The notes beneath the pieces are model-generated. The model was not told where the DNA came from. It saw only the letters and a program-made list of their open reading frames with translations, and did no database searches. From Gammaproteobacteria bacterium (GTDB taxonomy: Bacteria > Pseudomonadota > Gammaproteobacteria > Steroidobacterales > Foliamicaceae): a DNA stretch of 32,316 bases. Shown here piece by piece: positions 21,899 to 30,058 of the stretch. The stretch's first letter is position 1. Each line of letters begins with the position of its first letter. Where the stretch lies: the NCBI GenBank assembly GCA_011523505.1, contig WTGP01000015.1, forward strand, positions 1 through 32,316, in the 5' to 3' direction. Made by a program: the position numbers and the translations under genes.

Positions 21899-22978
21899 AT
21901 GCCGGTAGTAGCAAAGTTTGAAATTACGTATACGCAGTTCTTAGACGAGCACGGTAAAGCGCAGCAAGAATTGCCCGAATTTGCCGCCGACGCGGACGAA
22001 ATGGCGCGCATGTATCGCTTCATGCACCTGACCCGGGTGTTCGACCGCCGCTGCATCAACCTGCAGCGCACCGGCCAGGTCAACACCATCGCCTCCAGCC
22101 ACGGCCACGAGGCCGCCCACATCGGCCTGGCCGCCGCCATGCGGCCCGAAGACGTGCTGGCCCCTTCGTATCGCGAACACGGCGCGGTGATCTGGCGGGG
22201 CGTTCGCATGAGCCAGTTGCTGGCCGTGTGGGGCGGCGACGAGCGCGGCCACGACTGGGACGGCGCCAGACGCGATTTTCCGTACTGCGTGCCGATCGCC
22301 ACTCAGTGCCTGCACGCCGCCGGCGCCGCGCTGGCCCTGAAGATGCGCGGCGAAGAGGCCTGCGCGGTGGCAATGTGCGGCGACGGCGCCACGTCCGAAG
22401 GCGCGTTCTACGAGGCCCTGAACGCCGCCGGCGCCATGAAACTGCCGGTGGTCTTCTGGGTCACCAACAACCGCTACGCCATCTCCATGCCAGTGGAAGG
22501 CCAGACCGGCGCCGAGACGCTGGCGCAGAAGGCGATCGCCGTGGGCATTCACGGCGAACAGGTGGACGGCAACGACCTGATCGCGGTGCGCAACGCCGCC
22601 GAAATCGCCACGCAACGGGCCCGTTCCGGGGGCGGCGCCTCGCTGGTCGAGGCCCTGAGCTACCGGCTGGGGGACCACACGACGGCCGACGACGCCACCC
22701 GCTACCGCCCGGACGAGGAGGTCGAGCAGGCCGCGAGGCGCGCTCCGCTTCACCGGATGAAGCGCTTCATGCAGGAGCGCTTCGGCTGGACCGACGAGCA
22801 GGAAGAAGCGCTGATCGGGGAGCTGGAAGCCGAGGTCGAGAAGGAGGTCGAGGCCTACCTGGCGACGCCCCGGCCGAATATCGAGGACATCTTCGAGCAC
22901 CAGTTCGCCAACATGCCGGCCGCGCTCGAAGCCCAGCGGGAAATCGCCCGCAAGTATCCGGTTCCGGACCACGGCTGA
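21899..22978 (+). CDS. pdhA: pyruvate dehydrogenase-type E1 component, alpha subunit
   Basis: Thiamine-diphosphate subunit of a 2-oxoacid dehydrogenase complex; decarboxylates pyruvate or a related 2-oxoacid. In the 359-aa protein the ThDP motif runs from GDG (161-163) to NN (190-191), and the phosphorylation-loop region YRLGDHTTADDATRYR is conserved. ATG 21899 is preferred to TTG 21875 because it lies clear of the TATACT box. It shares one base with the E1 beta start (TGATG). PDH is favoured by overall similarity; branched-chain substrates cannot be excluded. Confidence 0.93.
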   Translation: MPVVAKFEITYTQFLDEHGKAQQELPEFAADADEMARMYRFMHLTRVFDRRCINLQRTGQVNTIASSHGHEAAHIGLAAAMRPEDVLAPSYREHGAVIWRGVRMSQLLAVWGGDERGHDWDGARRDFPYCVPIATQCLHAAGAALALKMRGEEACAVAMCGDGATSEGAFYEALNAAGAMKLPVVFWVTNNRYAISMPVEGQTGAETLAQKAIAVGIHGEQVDGNDLIAVRNAAEIATQRARSGGGASLVEALSYRLGDHTTADDATRYRPDEEVEQAARRAPLHRMKRFMQERFGWTDEQEEALIGELEAEVEKEVEAYLATPRPNIEDIFEHQFANMPAALEAQREIARKYPVPDHG

Positions 22979-23955
22979 TGGCCAACCTGACGCTGGTCGA
23001 AGCGGTCAACCAGGCGCTGGCCTGGGAGATGGCCCACGACGACAGCGTGGTCGTTTTCGGCGAGGACGTGGGCGTGAACGGCGGCGTGTTCCGCGCCACC
23101 GTGGGCCTGCAGGAAAAATTCGGCGCCGAGCGGGTTTTCGACACGCCGCTGGCGGAAGCGATGATTGCCGGCCTGTCCGTGGGCATGGCCACGCAAGGGT
23201 TCAAGCCGGTCCCGGAAATCCAGTTCATGGGCTTCATCTACCCGGCGCTCGACCAGATCATCAGCCACGCCAGCCGGATGCGCAACCGCACCCGCGGGCG
23301 GCTGACCTGCCCGATGGTGCTGCGCGCGCCGTTCGGCACCGGCATCCGCGCTCCCGAGCACCATTCCGAGAGCACCGAGGCGCTGTTTGCGCACATGCCC
23401 GGCGTGCGGGTCGTGATCCCGTCGTCGCCGGTGCGCGCCTACGGCCTGCTGCTGTCGGCGATCCGCGATCCGGACCCGGTTGTTTTCCTGGAGCCCAAGC
23501 GGATTTACCGCGCCTTCCGCCAGGAGGTGCCGGACAACGGCGAGGGCCTGCCGCTGGACAAGGCCTTCGTGACCCGTCCGGGGACCGACGTGACCCTGAT
23601 CAGCTGGGGCGCGTCGGCGCTGGAGAACTGGAACGCGGCCGGCGAACTGGCCGACGAGGGCATCGACTGCGAGGTGGTGGACCTGGCCACGGTAAGCCCC
23701 ATCGACAAGCACACCATCCTGGAGTCGGTGTCGCGCACCGGTCGCGCGGTCATCGTTCACGAGGCCGCGGTGAGCGGGGGCCTGGGCGGGGAAGTGGCCG
23801 CGATCCTGGCTTCGGAAGGCTTGTACAGCCTGGAGGCGCCGGTGATCCGGGTGGGCGGCTACGATGCCGTGCCGCCGCTGGCGCGGATGGAATACGGCTA
23901 TATTCCCGGCGTTCAGCGGATCAAGGACGCCGTGCACGAGTGCATGGAGAGTTGA
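22978..23955 (+). CDS. pdhB: 2-oxoacid dehydrogenase E1 component, beta subunit
   Basis: Partner of the alpha subunit in the E1 heterotetramer. The 325-aa protein has the family opening LTLVEAVNQALAWEM, the ThDP-contacting GEDVGVNGGVFRAT (about residues 24-37), FDTPLAEAMIAGLSVGMA and the APFGTGIRAPEHHSES loop. The C-terminal transketolase domain (about 195-320) is complete. The start overlaps the E1 alpha stop by one base. The E2 gene follows 26 bp downstream. Confidence 0.94.
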   Translation: MANLTLVEAVNQALAWEMAHDDSVVVFGEDVGVNGGVFRATVGLQEKFGAERVFDTPLAEAMIAGLSVGMATQGFKPVPEIQFMGFIYPALDQIISHASRMRNRTRGRLTCPMVLRAPFGTGIRAPEHHSESTEALFAHMPGVRVVIPSSPVRAYGLLLSAIRDPDPVVFLEPKRIYRAFRQEVPDNGEGLPLDKAFVTRPGTDVTLISWGASALENWNAAGELADEGIDCEVVDLATVSPIDKHTILESVSRTGRAVIVHEAAVSGGLGGEVAAILASEGLYSLEAPVIRVGGYDAVPPLARMEYGYIPGVQRIKDAVHECMES

Positions 23956-23981
23956 TCGGCCGCTAAACCCGGAAGATTGGA

Positions 23982-25214
23982 ATGAGAGAGTTCAAATTAC
24001 CTGATCTTGGCGAGGGTTTGACCGAAGCCGAGATCGTGGAGTGGCATGTCGCCGCCAATGACGAGATCAAGCTGAATCAGCCGCTGGTTTCGGTGGAGAC
24101 CGACAAGGCCGTGGTGGAGGTGCCGTCGCCGGTTACGGGCCGCGTGATCTCGGTGCACGGCGAGGCCGGCGACGTGATACCCGTGGGCGACGTGCTGGCC
24201 CGCTTCGACGTTCCGGGCGGCGACGCCCCTTCGAGCGAGGACGCCTCGTCTTCCCCCGCCCCCCAGGCCGACGGCAAGGACGAAGCCCCCGGCGTGGTGG
24301 GCGAGCTGCCCGCCAGCGCCATGGTGATGAGCGACACGACCGGGTCGGCCGCCGCGGTGCGCGGGAAACAGCGGGTCAAGGCCGCGCCTTCGGTGCGCGC
24401 CCTGGCCCGCGAACTGGGCGTGGACCTGACGCTGATCGAGGGCTCCGGCCCGGGCGGCCGGATCACGGCCAGGGACGTTGCCGGCGCCGCCGAAGCCGCC
24501 CGCGACGCGACCCCGTCCTCCCCGGCGCCCACGGCATCCCGCGCTCAAACCGGCGACGCAGGCCCCACGCCCACCTCCGCCACCGAAGAAAAACTCACCG
24601 GTCCGCGCCGCGCCATGTTCCACAGCATGACCGCATCGCACAGTGAGGTGGCGCTGTGCACGGTGATGGACGACGCCGACATCCACGACTGGGAGTCGCC
24701 GCGCGACTTCACCCCGCGGCTGATCCGCGCGATGGTGGCCGGGGCCCGCGCCGAACCGCGGCTCAACGGCACCTTCAGCGCCGGGACCGGCATGCTGTCC
24801 ATGTCCGAAGACGTGCACATGGGCCTGGCCATGGAAACGCCGCACGGCCTGATCGTGGCCACCATCTTCAACGCCGGCGGGCTCAGCCTCGATGAATTGC
24901 GCGACGAAGTGGCGCGGCTGAAGAAGGCCGGCGCCGACCGCACGCTCAAGCCCGGGGAGGTGCGCGGCTACACCATTACGCTGTCGAACATCGCCGGCGG
25001 GTCGTCGCGCTACGCCACGCCGCTGATGGTCCCGCCCACCGTGGGCATCCTCGGAAGCGGCGCGGCCCGCGAGGAAGTCGTGGCCGTGAACGGCGAGATC
25101 GCGATCCGCCGCGTGCTGCCGCTGTCGCTCACCTTCGATCACCGCTGCGTGGCCGGCGCCGACGCGTCCCGATTCCTGGGCGCGGTGGTGGCGGACCTCA
25201 AGCTGGCCTCGTGA
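23982..25214 (+). CDS. dihydrolipoyl acyltransferase (E2) with one lipoyl domain
   Basis: Core subunit of the complex; carries the acyl group on lipoate and passes it to CoA. The 410-aa protein has one lipoyl domain (about residues 1-77) with the lipoyl lysine K42 (ETDKAVVEV), an Ala/Pro/Ser-rich linker, a peripheral-subunit-binding domain (about 132-168; [15 protein letters not shown] and [13 protein letters not shown]), a second linker and the catalytic domain (about 205-408). The usual HxxxDG motif reads H387-RCVAG, so the aspartate is alanine; some related bacterial E2 proteins also lack it. The E3 gene is not in the window. Its stop overlaps the start of gpmA (GTGA). Confidence 0.92.
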   Translation: MREFKLPDLGEGLTEAEIVEWHVAANDEIKLNQPLVSVETDKAVVEVPSPVTGRVISVHGEAGDVIPVGDVLARFDVPGGDAPSSEDASSSPAPQADGKDEAPGVVGELPASAMVMSDTTGSAAAVRGKQRVKAAPSVRALARELGVDLTLIEGSGPGGRITARDVAGAAEAARDATPSSPAPTASRAQTGDAGPTPTSATEEKLTGPRRAMFHSMTASHSEVALCTVMDDADIHDWESPRDFTPRLIRAMVAGARAEPRLNGTFSAGTGMLSMSEDVHMGLAMETPHGLIVATIFNAGGLSLDELRDEVARLKKAGADRTLKPGEVRGYTITLSNIAGGSSRYATPLMVPPTVGILGSGAAREEVVAVNGEIAIRRVLPLSLTFDHRCVAGADASRFLGAVVADLKLAS

Positions 25215-25915
25215 AGTCCTCGTATGGCCGGCTGATTTTGTGCCGGCACGGCGAGAGCCTCTGGAACCGCGAAAACCGCTTTACCGGCTGGACCGACGTT
25301 GATCTGAGTCCCGCGGGCGAGGAAGAGGCCTGCCGCGCCGGGCGCCTGCTTCGCCAGGAGGGCCTGGCCCCCGACGTGGCCCATACCTCGGTGCTGACCC
25401 GCGCCGTGCGAACGCTTTCGCTGATGCTGGCGGAGCTGGACGCTAGCGGCATCAAGGTCCATCGAAGCTGGCGTTTGAACGAACGCCATTACGGCGCGCT
25501 GCAGGGCCTGAACAAGGCCGAGACCATGGAAAAGCATGGCGAGGCGCAGGTGAAGATCTGGCGGCGCTCCTACGCCACGCCGCCGCCGCTGCTGGCGCCG
25601 GACGACCCGCGCCACCCGCGCCACGATCCGCGCTATGCCGACCTGGACGCGCCGCCGGCCGCCGAGTCGCTGAAGGACACGCTGGTCCGGGTGCAGCCGT
25701 ACTGGGAAAGCCGCATCGCGCCGGACGTGCGGGCCGGGCGCTGTACGCTGGTGTCCGCGCACGGCAACAGCCTGCGGGCGCTGGTGAAGCTGCTGGAGAA
25801 TATTTCGGATGACGACATCGTCAGGCTGGAGATTCCCACCGGTGCGCCGCTTCTGTACGAATTCGGCTCCGGCCTTGCGGCCCGGCCGCGCCGCTACGTG
25901 GGAGAAGAGCAGTGA
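25211..25915 (+). CDS. gpmA: 2,3-bisphosphoglycerate-dependent phosphoglycerate mutase
   Basis: Interconverts 3- and 2-phosphoglycerate in glycolysis. The 234-aa protein has the phosphohistidine motif RHGESLWN (H13 nucleophile), [29 protein letters not shown] and the second catalytic His in [10 protein letters not shown]. Length and motifs fit the dPGM type. The GTG start at 25211 overlaps the E2 stop, and the stop overlaps the next gene as GTGA. Finding it translationally coupled to the E2 gene places two glycolysis/PDH steps in one transcript. Confidence 0.94.
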   Translation: MKSSYGRLILCRHGESLWNRENRFTGWTDVDLSPAGEEEACRAGRLLRQEGLAPDVAHTSVLTRAVRTLSLMLAELDASGIKVHRSWRLNERHYGALQGLNKAETMEKHGEAQVKIWRRSYATPPPLLAPDDPRHPRHDPRYADLDAPPAAESLKDTLVRVQPYWESRIAPDVRAGRCTLVSAHGNSLRALVKLLENISDDDIVRLEIPTGAPLLYEFGSGLAARPRRYVGEEQ

Positions 25916-26451
25916 TCTACGAACTGGGTGACCGCAAACCACGCTCCAAGGCGCTGTTCGTTGCCCCCGACGCGGCCGTGATCGGCAGCGTGGAGCTGGG
26001 CGAGGACTCCAGTGTCTGGTACGGCGCCGTGTTGCGCGGCGATAACGACCCGATCCGGATCGGGGCGCGCAGCAACATCCAGGACGCCACCGTGGTGCAC
26101 ACCGATGAAGGCCAGCCCACGACCATCGGCGACGACGTGACCGTGGGGCACAAGGTGATCCTTCACGGCTGCACCGTCGAAGACGGCTGCACCATCGGCA
26201 TGGGAGCGATCCTGCTGAGCGGCTCGCGGGTCGGCGCCAACAGCCTGGTCGCCGCCGGCGCACTTTTGCCCGAAGGCCGAGAGTATCCCGCCAACAGCCT
26301 GATCATGGGCGTGCCCGCCCGCGCCGTGCGCGAACTCACCGAGGACGAGCGCGCCCGCATCGCGGAAGGCTCCGAAGTCTACGTCCTCCGCGCCCGCGAA
26401 CACCGCGACCACCTCCAAGCCCGTACAGTCGGAGAGGAGAAATTGCCATGA
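25912..26451 (+). CDS. gamma-class carbonic anhydrase-like hexapeptide protein
   Basis: A left-handed beta-helix protein of the gamma-carbonic anhydrase/YrdA family; the 179 aa are normal length. The three zinc-binding histidines are H63 ([10 protein letters not shown]), H80 and H85 (VGHKVILHG). Hexapeptide repeats extend over about residues 12-135 and a C-terminal helix follows. The family holds both true carbonic anhydrases and proteins without proven activity, so hydration of CO2 is inferred. The start GTG 25912 overlaps the gpmA stop and has GGGAGAAGAG upstream; its stop overlaps the methyltransferase ATG (ATGA). A supply of bicarbonate near PDH-generated CO2 is one reading of the context. 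Confidence 0.92.
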   Translation: MIYELGDRKPRSKALFVAPDAAVIGSVELGEDSSVWYGAVLRGDNDPIRIGARSNIQDATVVHTDEGQPTTIGDDVTVGHKVILHGCTVEDGCTIGMGAILLSGSRVGANSLVAAGALLPEGREYPANSLIMGVPARAVRELTEDERARIAEGSEVYVLRAREHRDHLQARTVGEEKLP

Positions 26452-27110
26452 ACGGGAAAGCCACATTCGAGGGTCATTACAAGGGCGCGAAGAGCAGGGA
26501 GAACCTGGCCTGGCATCATGCCGAGCCCACGCGCTTTATTCCTTTCGTGCACGAGTCGCGCGCGCAGCCGGGCACGGCGCTGGACCTGGGCTGCGGAGCC
26601 GGTGTCGACACGGTGGGGCTGGCCAAGCTGGGCTGGACGGTCAAGGGCATCGATTTCATGGAGCAGGCCATCGCCATGTCCACGGAATTGGCCGAGAAGG
26701 AAGGCGTGGATGTGGAATACATCCTGGCGGACGTGCTGGAGTGGGAATCCAGCGAGAAGTTCGATCTCCTGGTCGATTCCGGGCTCATGCACAACATGCC
26801 CAGGGACAAGCTCCCGGAATACAAGAGCCGCATCCTCCGCTGGCTGAAGGAGGAAGGCGACTTCATCCTGGTGCACTGGGAAAGCCGCGGCGATCACGAC
26901 CGGCTGTTCGCCGGGCCCAGGCGCTCCACCAGGGAGCAGCTGATTGCCTTCATGGCGCCTGAAATGTCGCCCGTGGATCGGTTCGACCGCAAGGTATCGC
27001 GCGTTTGCCGCACCTGTCCGGGCAAGACCTGCGACAACAACGGCCAGTACTGCCGGGGCGTCGGCCCCGAACTCACCGTCGCCTACCTCTGGTTCCGCCG
27101 CCAGCACTAA
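26448..27110 (+). CDS. class I SAM-dependent methyltransferase with C-terminal cysteine cluster
   Basis: A 220-aa Rossmann-fold methyltransferase. The SAM-binding motif LDLGCGAG (45-52) and a glycine-rich/acidic region ([14 protein letters not shown]) are clear, and [12 protein letters not shown] fits motif III. The general pattern is TehB/thiopurine-methyltransferase-like, but the substrate is unknown. Unusually the C-terminus carries C187, C190, C195 and C202 in [16 protein letters not shown], which could hold a metal or an iron-sulfur cluster. It is the last gene of the coupled operon. An AT-rich inverted repeat with a U-run (about 27111-27126) follows and may end the transcript. Confidence 0.9.
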   Translation: MNGKATFEGHYKGAKSRENLAWHHAEPTRFIPFVHESRAQPGTALDLGCGAGVDTVGLAKLGWTVKGIDFMEQAIAMSTELAEKEGVDVEYILADVLEWESSEKFDLLVDSGLMHNMPRDKLPEYKSRILRWLKEEGDFILVHWESRGDHDRLFAGPRRSTREQLIAFMAPEMSPVDRFDRKVSRVCRTCPGKTCDNNGQYCRGVGPELTVAYLWFRRQH

Positions 27111-27151
27111 AAAAACTCAATTTTTCATGACGGCTGAGGGGCAGGGATCGA

Positions 27152-27200
27152 CCGAAAAGCCCGCAGTAAGGAATTTTGGTCATACCCATCGCTTTTTCGG
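27152..27200. repeat. inverted repeat next to the toxin-antitoxin promoter
   Basis: CCGAAAAGC (27152-27160) and GCTTTTTCGG (27191-27200) pair with one bulged T across a 30-bp gap. The right arm abuts the -35 box at 27202. It could be an operator for the antitoxin or ends of a small element. Confidence 0.4.
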
Positions 27201-27201
27201 C

Positions 27202-27231
27202 TTGACGACCAGAGGCGTCCGGTGGTAATAC
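27202..27231 (+). promoter_or_regulatory. promoter of the CopG/PIN toxin-antitoxin pair
   Basis: TTGACG (27202-27207) and TAATAC (27226-27231) are 18 bp apart, and TGG directly before the -10 makes it an extended -10 box. Transcription would start near 27238, leaving a short leader before ATG 27265. It is the best promoter match in the window. Confidence 0.55.
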
Positions 27232-27264
27232 TACTTGTGCACTATGGTATTACCCGGATTTGGC

Positions 27265-27504
27265 ATGACTACCGTTTCGCTAAAGCTTCCCGATCCGCTT
27301 GCACTGCGGCTGGAAGTTACGGCGCGCAGGAACAGCATCAGCAAGTCGGCATTGATCCGGGCTGCCCTGGAGACGTACCTGCGTGAGGATGAAGCTGTGC
27401 CCGAGGACTCGGCACTGTCGCGCGTACCTGACCTGAAGGGCGTGCTTTCCGGGCCTGAGGACCTTTCGGTCAACAAGTCCTATCTCAAGAATTTCGGCCG
27501 TTGA
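27265..27504 (+). CDS. ribbon-helix-helix (CopG-type) antitoxin
   Basis: A 79-aa protein whose first 45 residues form a ribbon-helix-helix DNA-binding domain (TTVSLKLPDPLALRLE, then RRNSISKSALIRAALETYL). The C-terminal tail, rich in charged residues, would wrap the toxin. ATG 27265 is chosen as it matches the usual family start MTTVSLKLP; earlier in-frame starts (ATG 27244, TTG 27235) sit on or near the expected transcript start. Its stop overlaps the toxin start (TTGA). Antitoxins of this kind repress their own promoter. Confidence 0.88.
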   Translation: MTTVSLKLPDPLALRLEVTARRNSISKSALIRAALETYLREDEAVPEDSALSRVPDLKGVLSGPEDLSVNKSYLKNFGR

Positions 27505-27911
27505 GGGTCATACTCGATACCGGCCCGCTTGTCGCGCTGCTGAACAGCCGGGACCGGCATCATGGGTGGGCAGTGGATCAGTGGTCCCGAATCGCGCCGC
27601 CGCTGCGGACCTGCGAATCCGTACTGGCTGAAGCCTGTTTCCTGGTTCAGCCGTTCGAGAGGGGCCAGACTGCCGTGCTGGACCTGGTCAGGCGAAGTGT
27701 TCTGGATGCGTCGTTTCAATTGGACGATGAGGCTGGCGCCGTATCCCGCCTGCTGAAAAAGTACCGCGATGTCCCCATGTCCCTGGCCGACGGCTGCCTG
27801 GTGCGCATGGCGGAACTTGATGACGAAGGCGTAGTCCTGACGCTGGACAGCGACTTCCGCGTCTATCGGAAAAACGGTCGTCAGGTCATTCCTACCCTGT
27901 CCCCGGACTGA
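27501..27911 (+). CDS. PIN-domain (VapC-like) ribonuclease toxin
   Basis: A 136-aa PIN nuclease. The acidic site is complete: D6 (LDTGPLVALLN), E44 (SVLAEACF), D97 (LADGCLVRMAE) and D116 with D118 (LDSDFRVY). Such toxins cleave specific RNAs in a Mg-dependent way and are neutralised by the upstream antitoxin. Translation starts at TTG 27501 within the antitoxin stop (TTGA); no ATG fits. The 3' end overlaps the convergent XdhC-like gene by 31 bp. Confidence 0.9.
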   Translation: MRVILDTGPLVALLNSRDRHHGWAVDQWSRIAPPLRTCESVLAEACFLVQPFERGQTAVLDLVRRSVLDASFQLDDEAGAVSRLLKKYRDVPMSLADGCLVRMAELDDEGVVLTLDSDFRVYRKNGRQVIPTLSPD

Positions 27912-28891
27912 CCCGCAACCACCTTCGTGAGTTCGGCCATGATGGAGAGGGCGATGGAGGCCGGGTCGTTGGCGCCGATGTCCAGGCCGACCGGGCCGCG
28001 CAGCTTGCTCTTGAGATCGCCGGCGCCGTCGCCCAGTTCGCGCAGCAGGCGCTCGCGCCGCGCCTTGGGGCCCAGCACGCCCACCCAGGGAATCGGCCGC
28101 TCGGCCAGCGCGGCCAGGTAGGCGCGGTCCGAGGCAAGGTGGTGGCTCATCACCACGCAGGCGTCCCAGGGATCCAGTTCCAACTCTTCGGCCACGCGCT
28201 CGGGCCGTAGCTCCAGCACGGACTCGGCCGCGCCGAGATCGCCGCGCTCCAGGTACGAGCGGCGGTGGTCGCAAACCGTGACGCGCCAGCCCAGGCGCTC
28301 GGCGAACTCCACCAGCGGCACGGCGTCCACGCCGGCGCCCAGCACCAACAGCCTCGGAATCGGCGCAAGCGGATAAACCAGCACCTTGCGCGCCGGGTTC
28401 TTGAGCGTGTGCAGGCCGTTGGGATGCTCGGCGGGCACCTCCTCGTCCATGAACGTGGCGCCCACCGGCGCCTCGTCGCCCTCCACCACGACCGCGCAGC
28501 GCGATGCCTCCGAGCGCATCGCCAGCTCCGCCATCCGCGCCAGCGGCGCCCAGGGATCGTCGCCGCCCGGCGACAACGGCTGCAGCAGCACCTTGAGCAT
28601 GCCGTCGCAGCCCACGCCGGTCCCGAACAGGATGTCGTGCTCGCCGCGCATGTCGTAGCAGACCGAGCGCGCCTCGCCCGACTCCAGCACCGAAGCGGCG
28701 TGCTCGGCCAGGTCGCCCTCCAGGCAGCCGCCGCTCACCAGGCCCTGGTAGTTGCCCTCGCCGTCGATCAGCACGCGCGAGCCGGACTTGGAATAGGTCG
28801 ATCCGGCAGTTTCGTACACGGTGCCGAGCACCAGGCGATTGCCGGCCTGCTTCCAGGCGGCGAACGTTTCGATCAGGTGCTTGAGCGCCAT
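27881..28891 (-). CDS. XdhC/CoxI-family protein
   Basis: A 336-aa member of the XdhC family, which helps sulfurate and insert the molybdenum cofactor into xanthine dehydrogenase-type enzymes. The N-terminal domain has GTVYETAGSTYSKSGSR and VSGGCLEGDL (about residues 53-61); the C-terminal half is a Rossmann domain (LLVLGAGVDAVPLVEFAERLGW, about 186-207; CDHR follows). ATG 28891 is two bases after the stop of the upstream gene. No molybdo-hydroxylase subunit gene is in the window, though mobA, moaC and a MOSC protein are. It overlaps the PIN toxin gene tail to tail. Confidence 0.9.
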   Translation of the reverse strand: MALKHLIETFAAWKQAGNRLVLGTVYETAGSTYSKSGSRVLIDGEGNYQGLVSGGCLEGDLAEHAASVLESGEARSVCYDMRGEHDILFGTGVGCDGMLKVLLQPLSPGGDDPWAPLARMAELAMRSEASRCAVVVEGDEAPVGATFMDEEVPAEHPNGLHTLKNPARKVLVYPLAPIPRLLVLGAGVDAVPLVEFAERLGWRVTVCDHRRSYLERGDLGAAESVLELRPERVAEELELDPWDACVVMSHHLASDRAYLAALAERPIPWVGVLGPKARRERLLRELGDGAGDLKSKLRGPVGLDIGANDPASIALSIMAELTKVVAGQSGDRVGMT

Positions 28892-28893
28892 TG

Positions 28894-29928
28894 TTAACCC
28901 AGGGTGGGGCGGACGGCCAGCAGGGATTCCGCGAGGCGGAGCTGGCCGCGGGCGCGCAAGAGGTTGTGCTCGGCGCGCGAGGCGAAGCGCTCGGGGTCCC
29001 AGCCGAAGTAGCGGTCGTTGAGGATGTCGGCGGTGAAGCGCGTGGTCAGTTCCAGCGTGATCCAGAGCGTGGCGTCCACCAGGCAGGACCGCTCGTCTTC
29101 GGTGATGAAGGTGGCCACGTCCAGGTAGCCGGACCGGGCGGCCTCGAACAGTTCGACCGAAAACCCGGTTTCCTCGCTGTCCTCGCCTGCGGGATTGCAC
29201 CACGAGCGGAATGCGTCACCCAGTTCGTAGGGCAGGCTCAGGCGTCCCAGCGAGTCCAGGTCCACCATGGCCAGACCCTCGCCGTCGGGCGCGAACAGCA
29301 TGTTGTTGATCTTGGGGTCGCCGTGCACCACGCGCAGCGGCGTCTTGGGCAGGGGCGGCAGTTGCGCGAGCAGCTCCAGCGTCCGGCGCTGCAATTCCCC
29401 GGCTTCCGCGTGCAGCGGGTGGCCGCGATGCACGGCCAGCGCCTGTTCCAGGTCCGCGATACGACGGTCCGGTTCATGTATCGGCCGGCGCTTGCTGGCG
29501 AACGGCGCCCGGAAATCCACCAGCGCCATGTGAAAGCGCGCAAGAAGGGCGCCGGCCTGCTCTGCCTGACCGGCGTTCTCGAGCCGATTGTGGAACTCGC
29601 CTTCGAGCCAGGTGAGCAGTCGCCACACGCCGTCGTCGCGCTCCACGTAGAGACCGCCGCCCGAAGCGCCCACCAGCCGCGGCGTGGCCATGCCCCGGGC
29701 GGCGATATGGGCCGTTACGGCCTCGATGTCCTCGTGGATTTCCGGACCCAGGATGGAGCTCAGGCACTGCAGCGCATAGCTTGCGCCGTTCTTGCCGCGC
29801 ACCCGCCAGGTGCGGTTGATCAGGCCGTGGTCCATGTACTCCAGCGAATCGGGGCGCAGGTCCCACGCGCCGAGCACTTGTTCGGCGGTCGCGGTTTCGC
29901 TGAGATCGGACGAACCGGTCCTGGGCAT
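28894..29928 (-). CDS. APH-family small-molecule kinase
   Basis: A 344-aa phosphotransferase of the aminoglycoside/homoserine/choline kinase (APH) fold. Catalytic features are visible: HGD at 202-204 with N209 (HGDPKINNM) and the metal-binding DLD at 223-225. The N-terminal lobe has NRTWRVRG and YALQCLSS, with Q in place of the usual lysine. The substrate is not identifiable; the sequence looks like the HSK/mucin-desulfating-type members. ATG 29928 has GGGGGGAG eight bases ahead. It is co-transcribed with the XdhC-like gene (2-bp gap). Confidence 0.85.
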   Translation of the reverse strand: MPRTGSSDLSETATAEQVLGAWDLRPDSLEYMDHGLINRTWRVRGKNGASYALQCLSSILGPEIHEDIEAVTAHIAARGMATPRLVGASGGGLYVERDDGVWRLLTWLEGEFHNRLENAGQAEQAGALLARFHMALVDFRAPFASKRRPIHEPDRRIADLEQALAVHRGHPLHAEAGELQRRTLELLAQLPPLPKTPLRVVHGDPKINNMLFAPDGEGLAMVDLDSLGRLSLPYELGDAFRSWCNPAGEDSEETGFSVELFEAARSGYLDVATFITEDERSCLVDATLWITLELTTRFTADILNDRYFGWDPERFASRAEHNLLRARGQLRLAESLLAVRPTLG

Positions 29929-29954
29929 CGCTTGTTCTCCCCCCTGAGGCAGTT

Positions 29955-29982
29955 TTGCGCGAACGCACAATGTACATATACT
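29955..29982 (+). promoter_or_regulatory. candidate promoter of the TonB-dependent receptor gene
   Basis: TTGCGC (29955-29960) and TATACT (29977-29982) are 16 bp apart. The expected start near 29989 would give a leader of about 70 bases. The same 130-bp region also serves the divergent kinase gene. Confidence 0.4.
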
Positions 29983-30058
29983 GAGCCGGCGTGGGGAGGG
30001 TGAACGCCCTTTTTCTTGCGGGATTCACCGTAATTGTCAACTTCCAGGGGGATAGAAC

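Noticed and set aside
27111..27126. Strong intrinsic terminator after the methyltransferase
   Set aside because: The AAAAA/TTTTT pairing has no GC stem, so it is only mentioned with the gene and not listed as a terminator.
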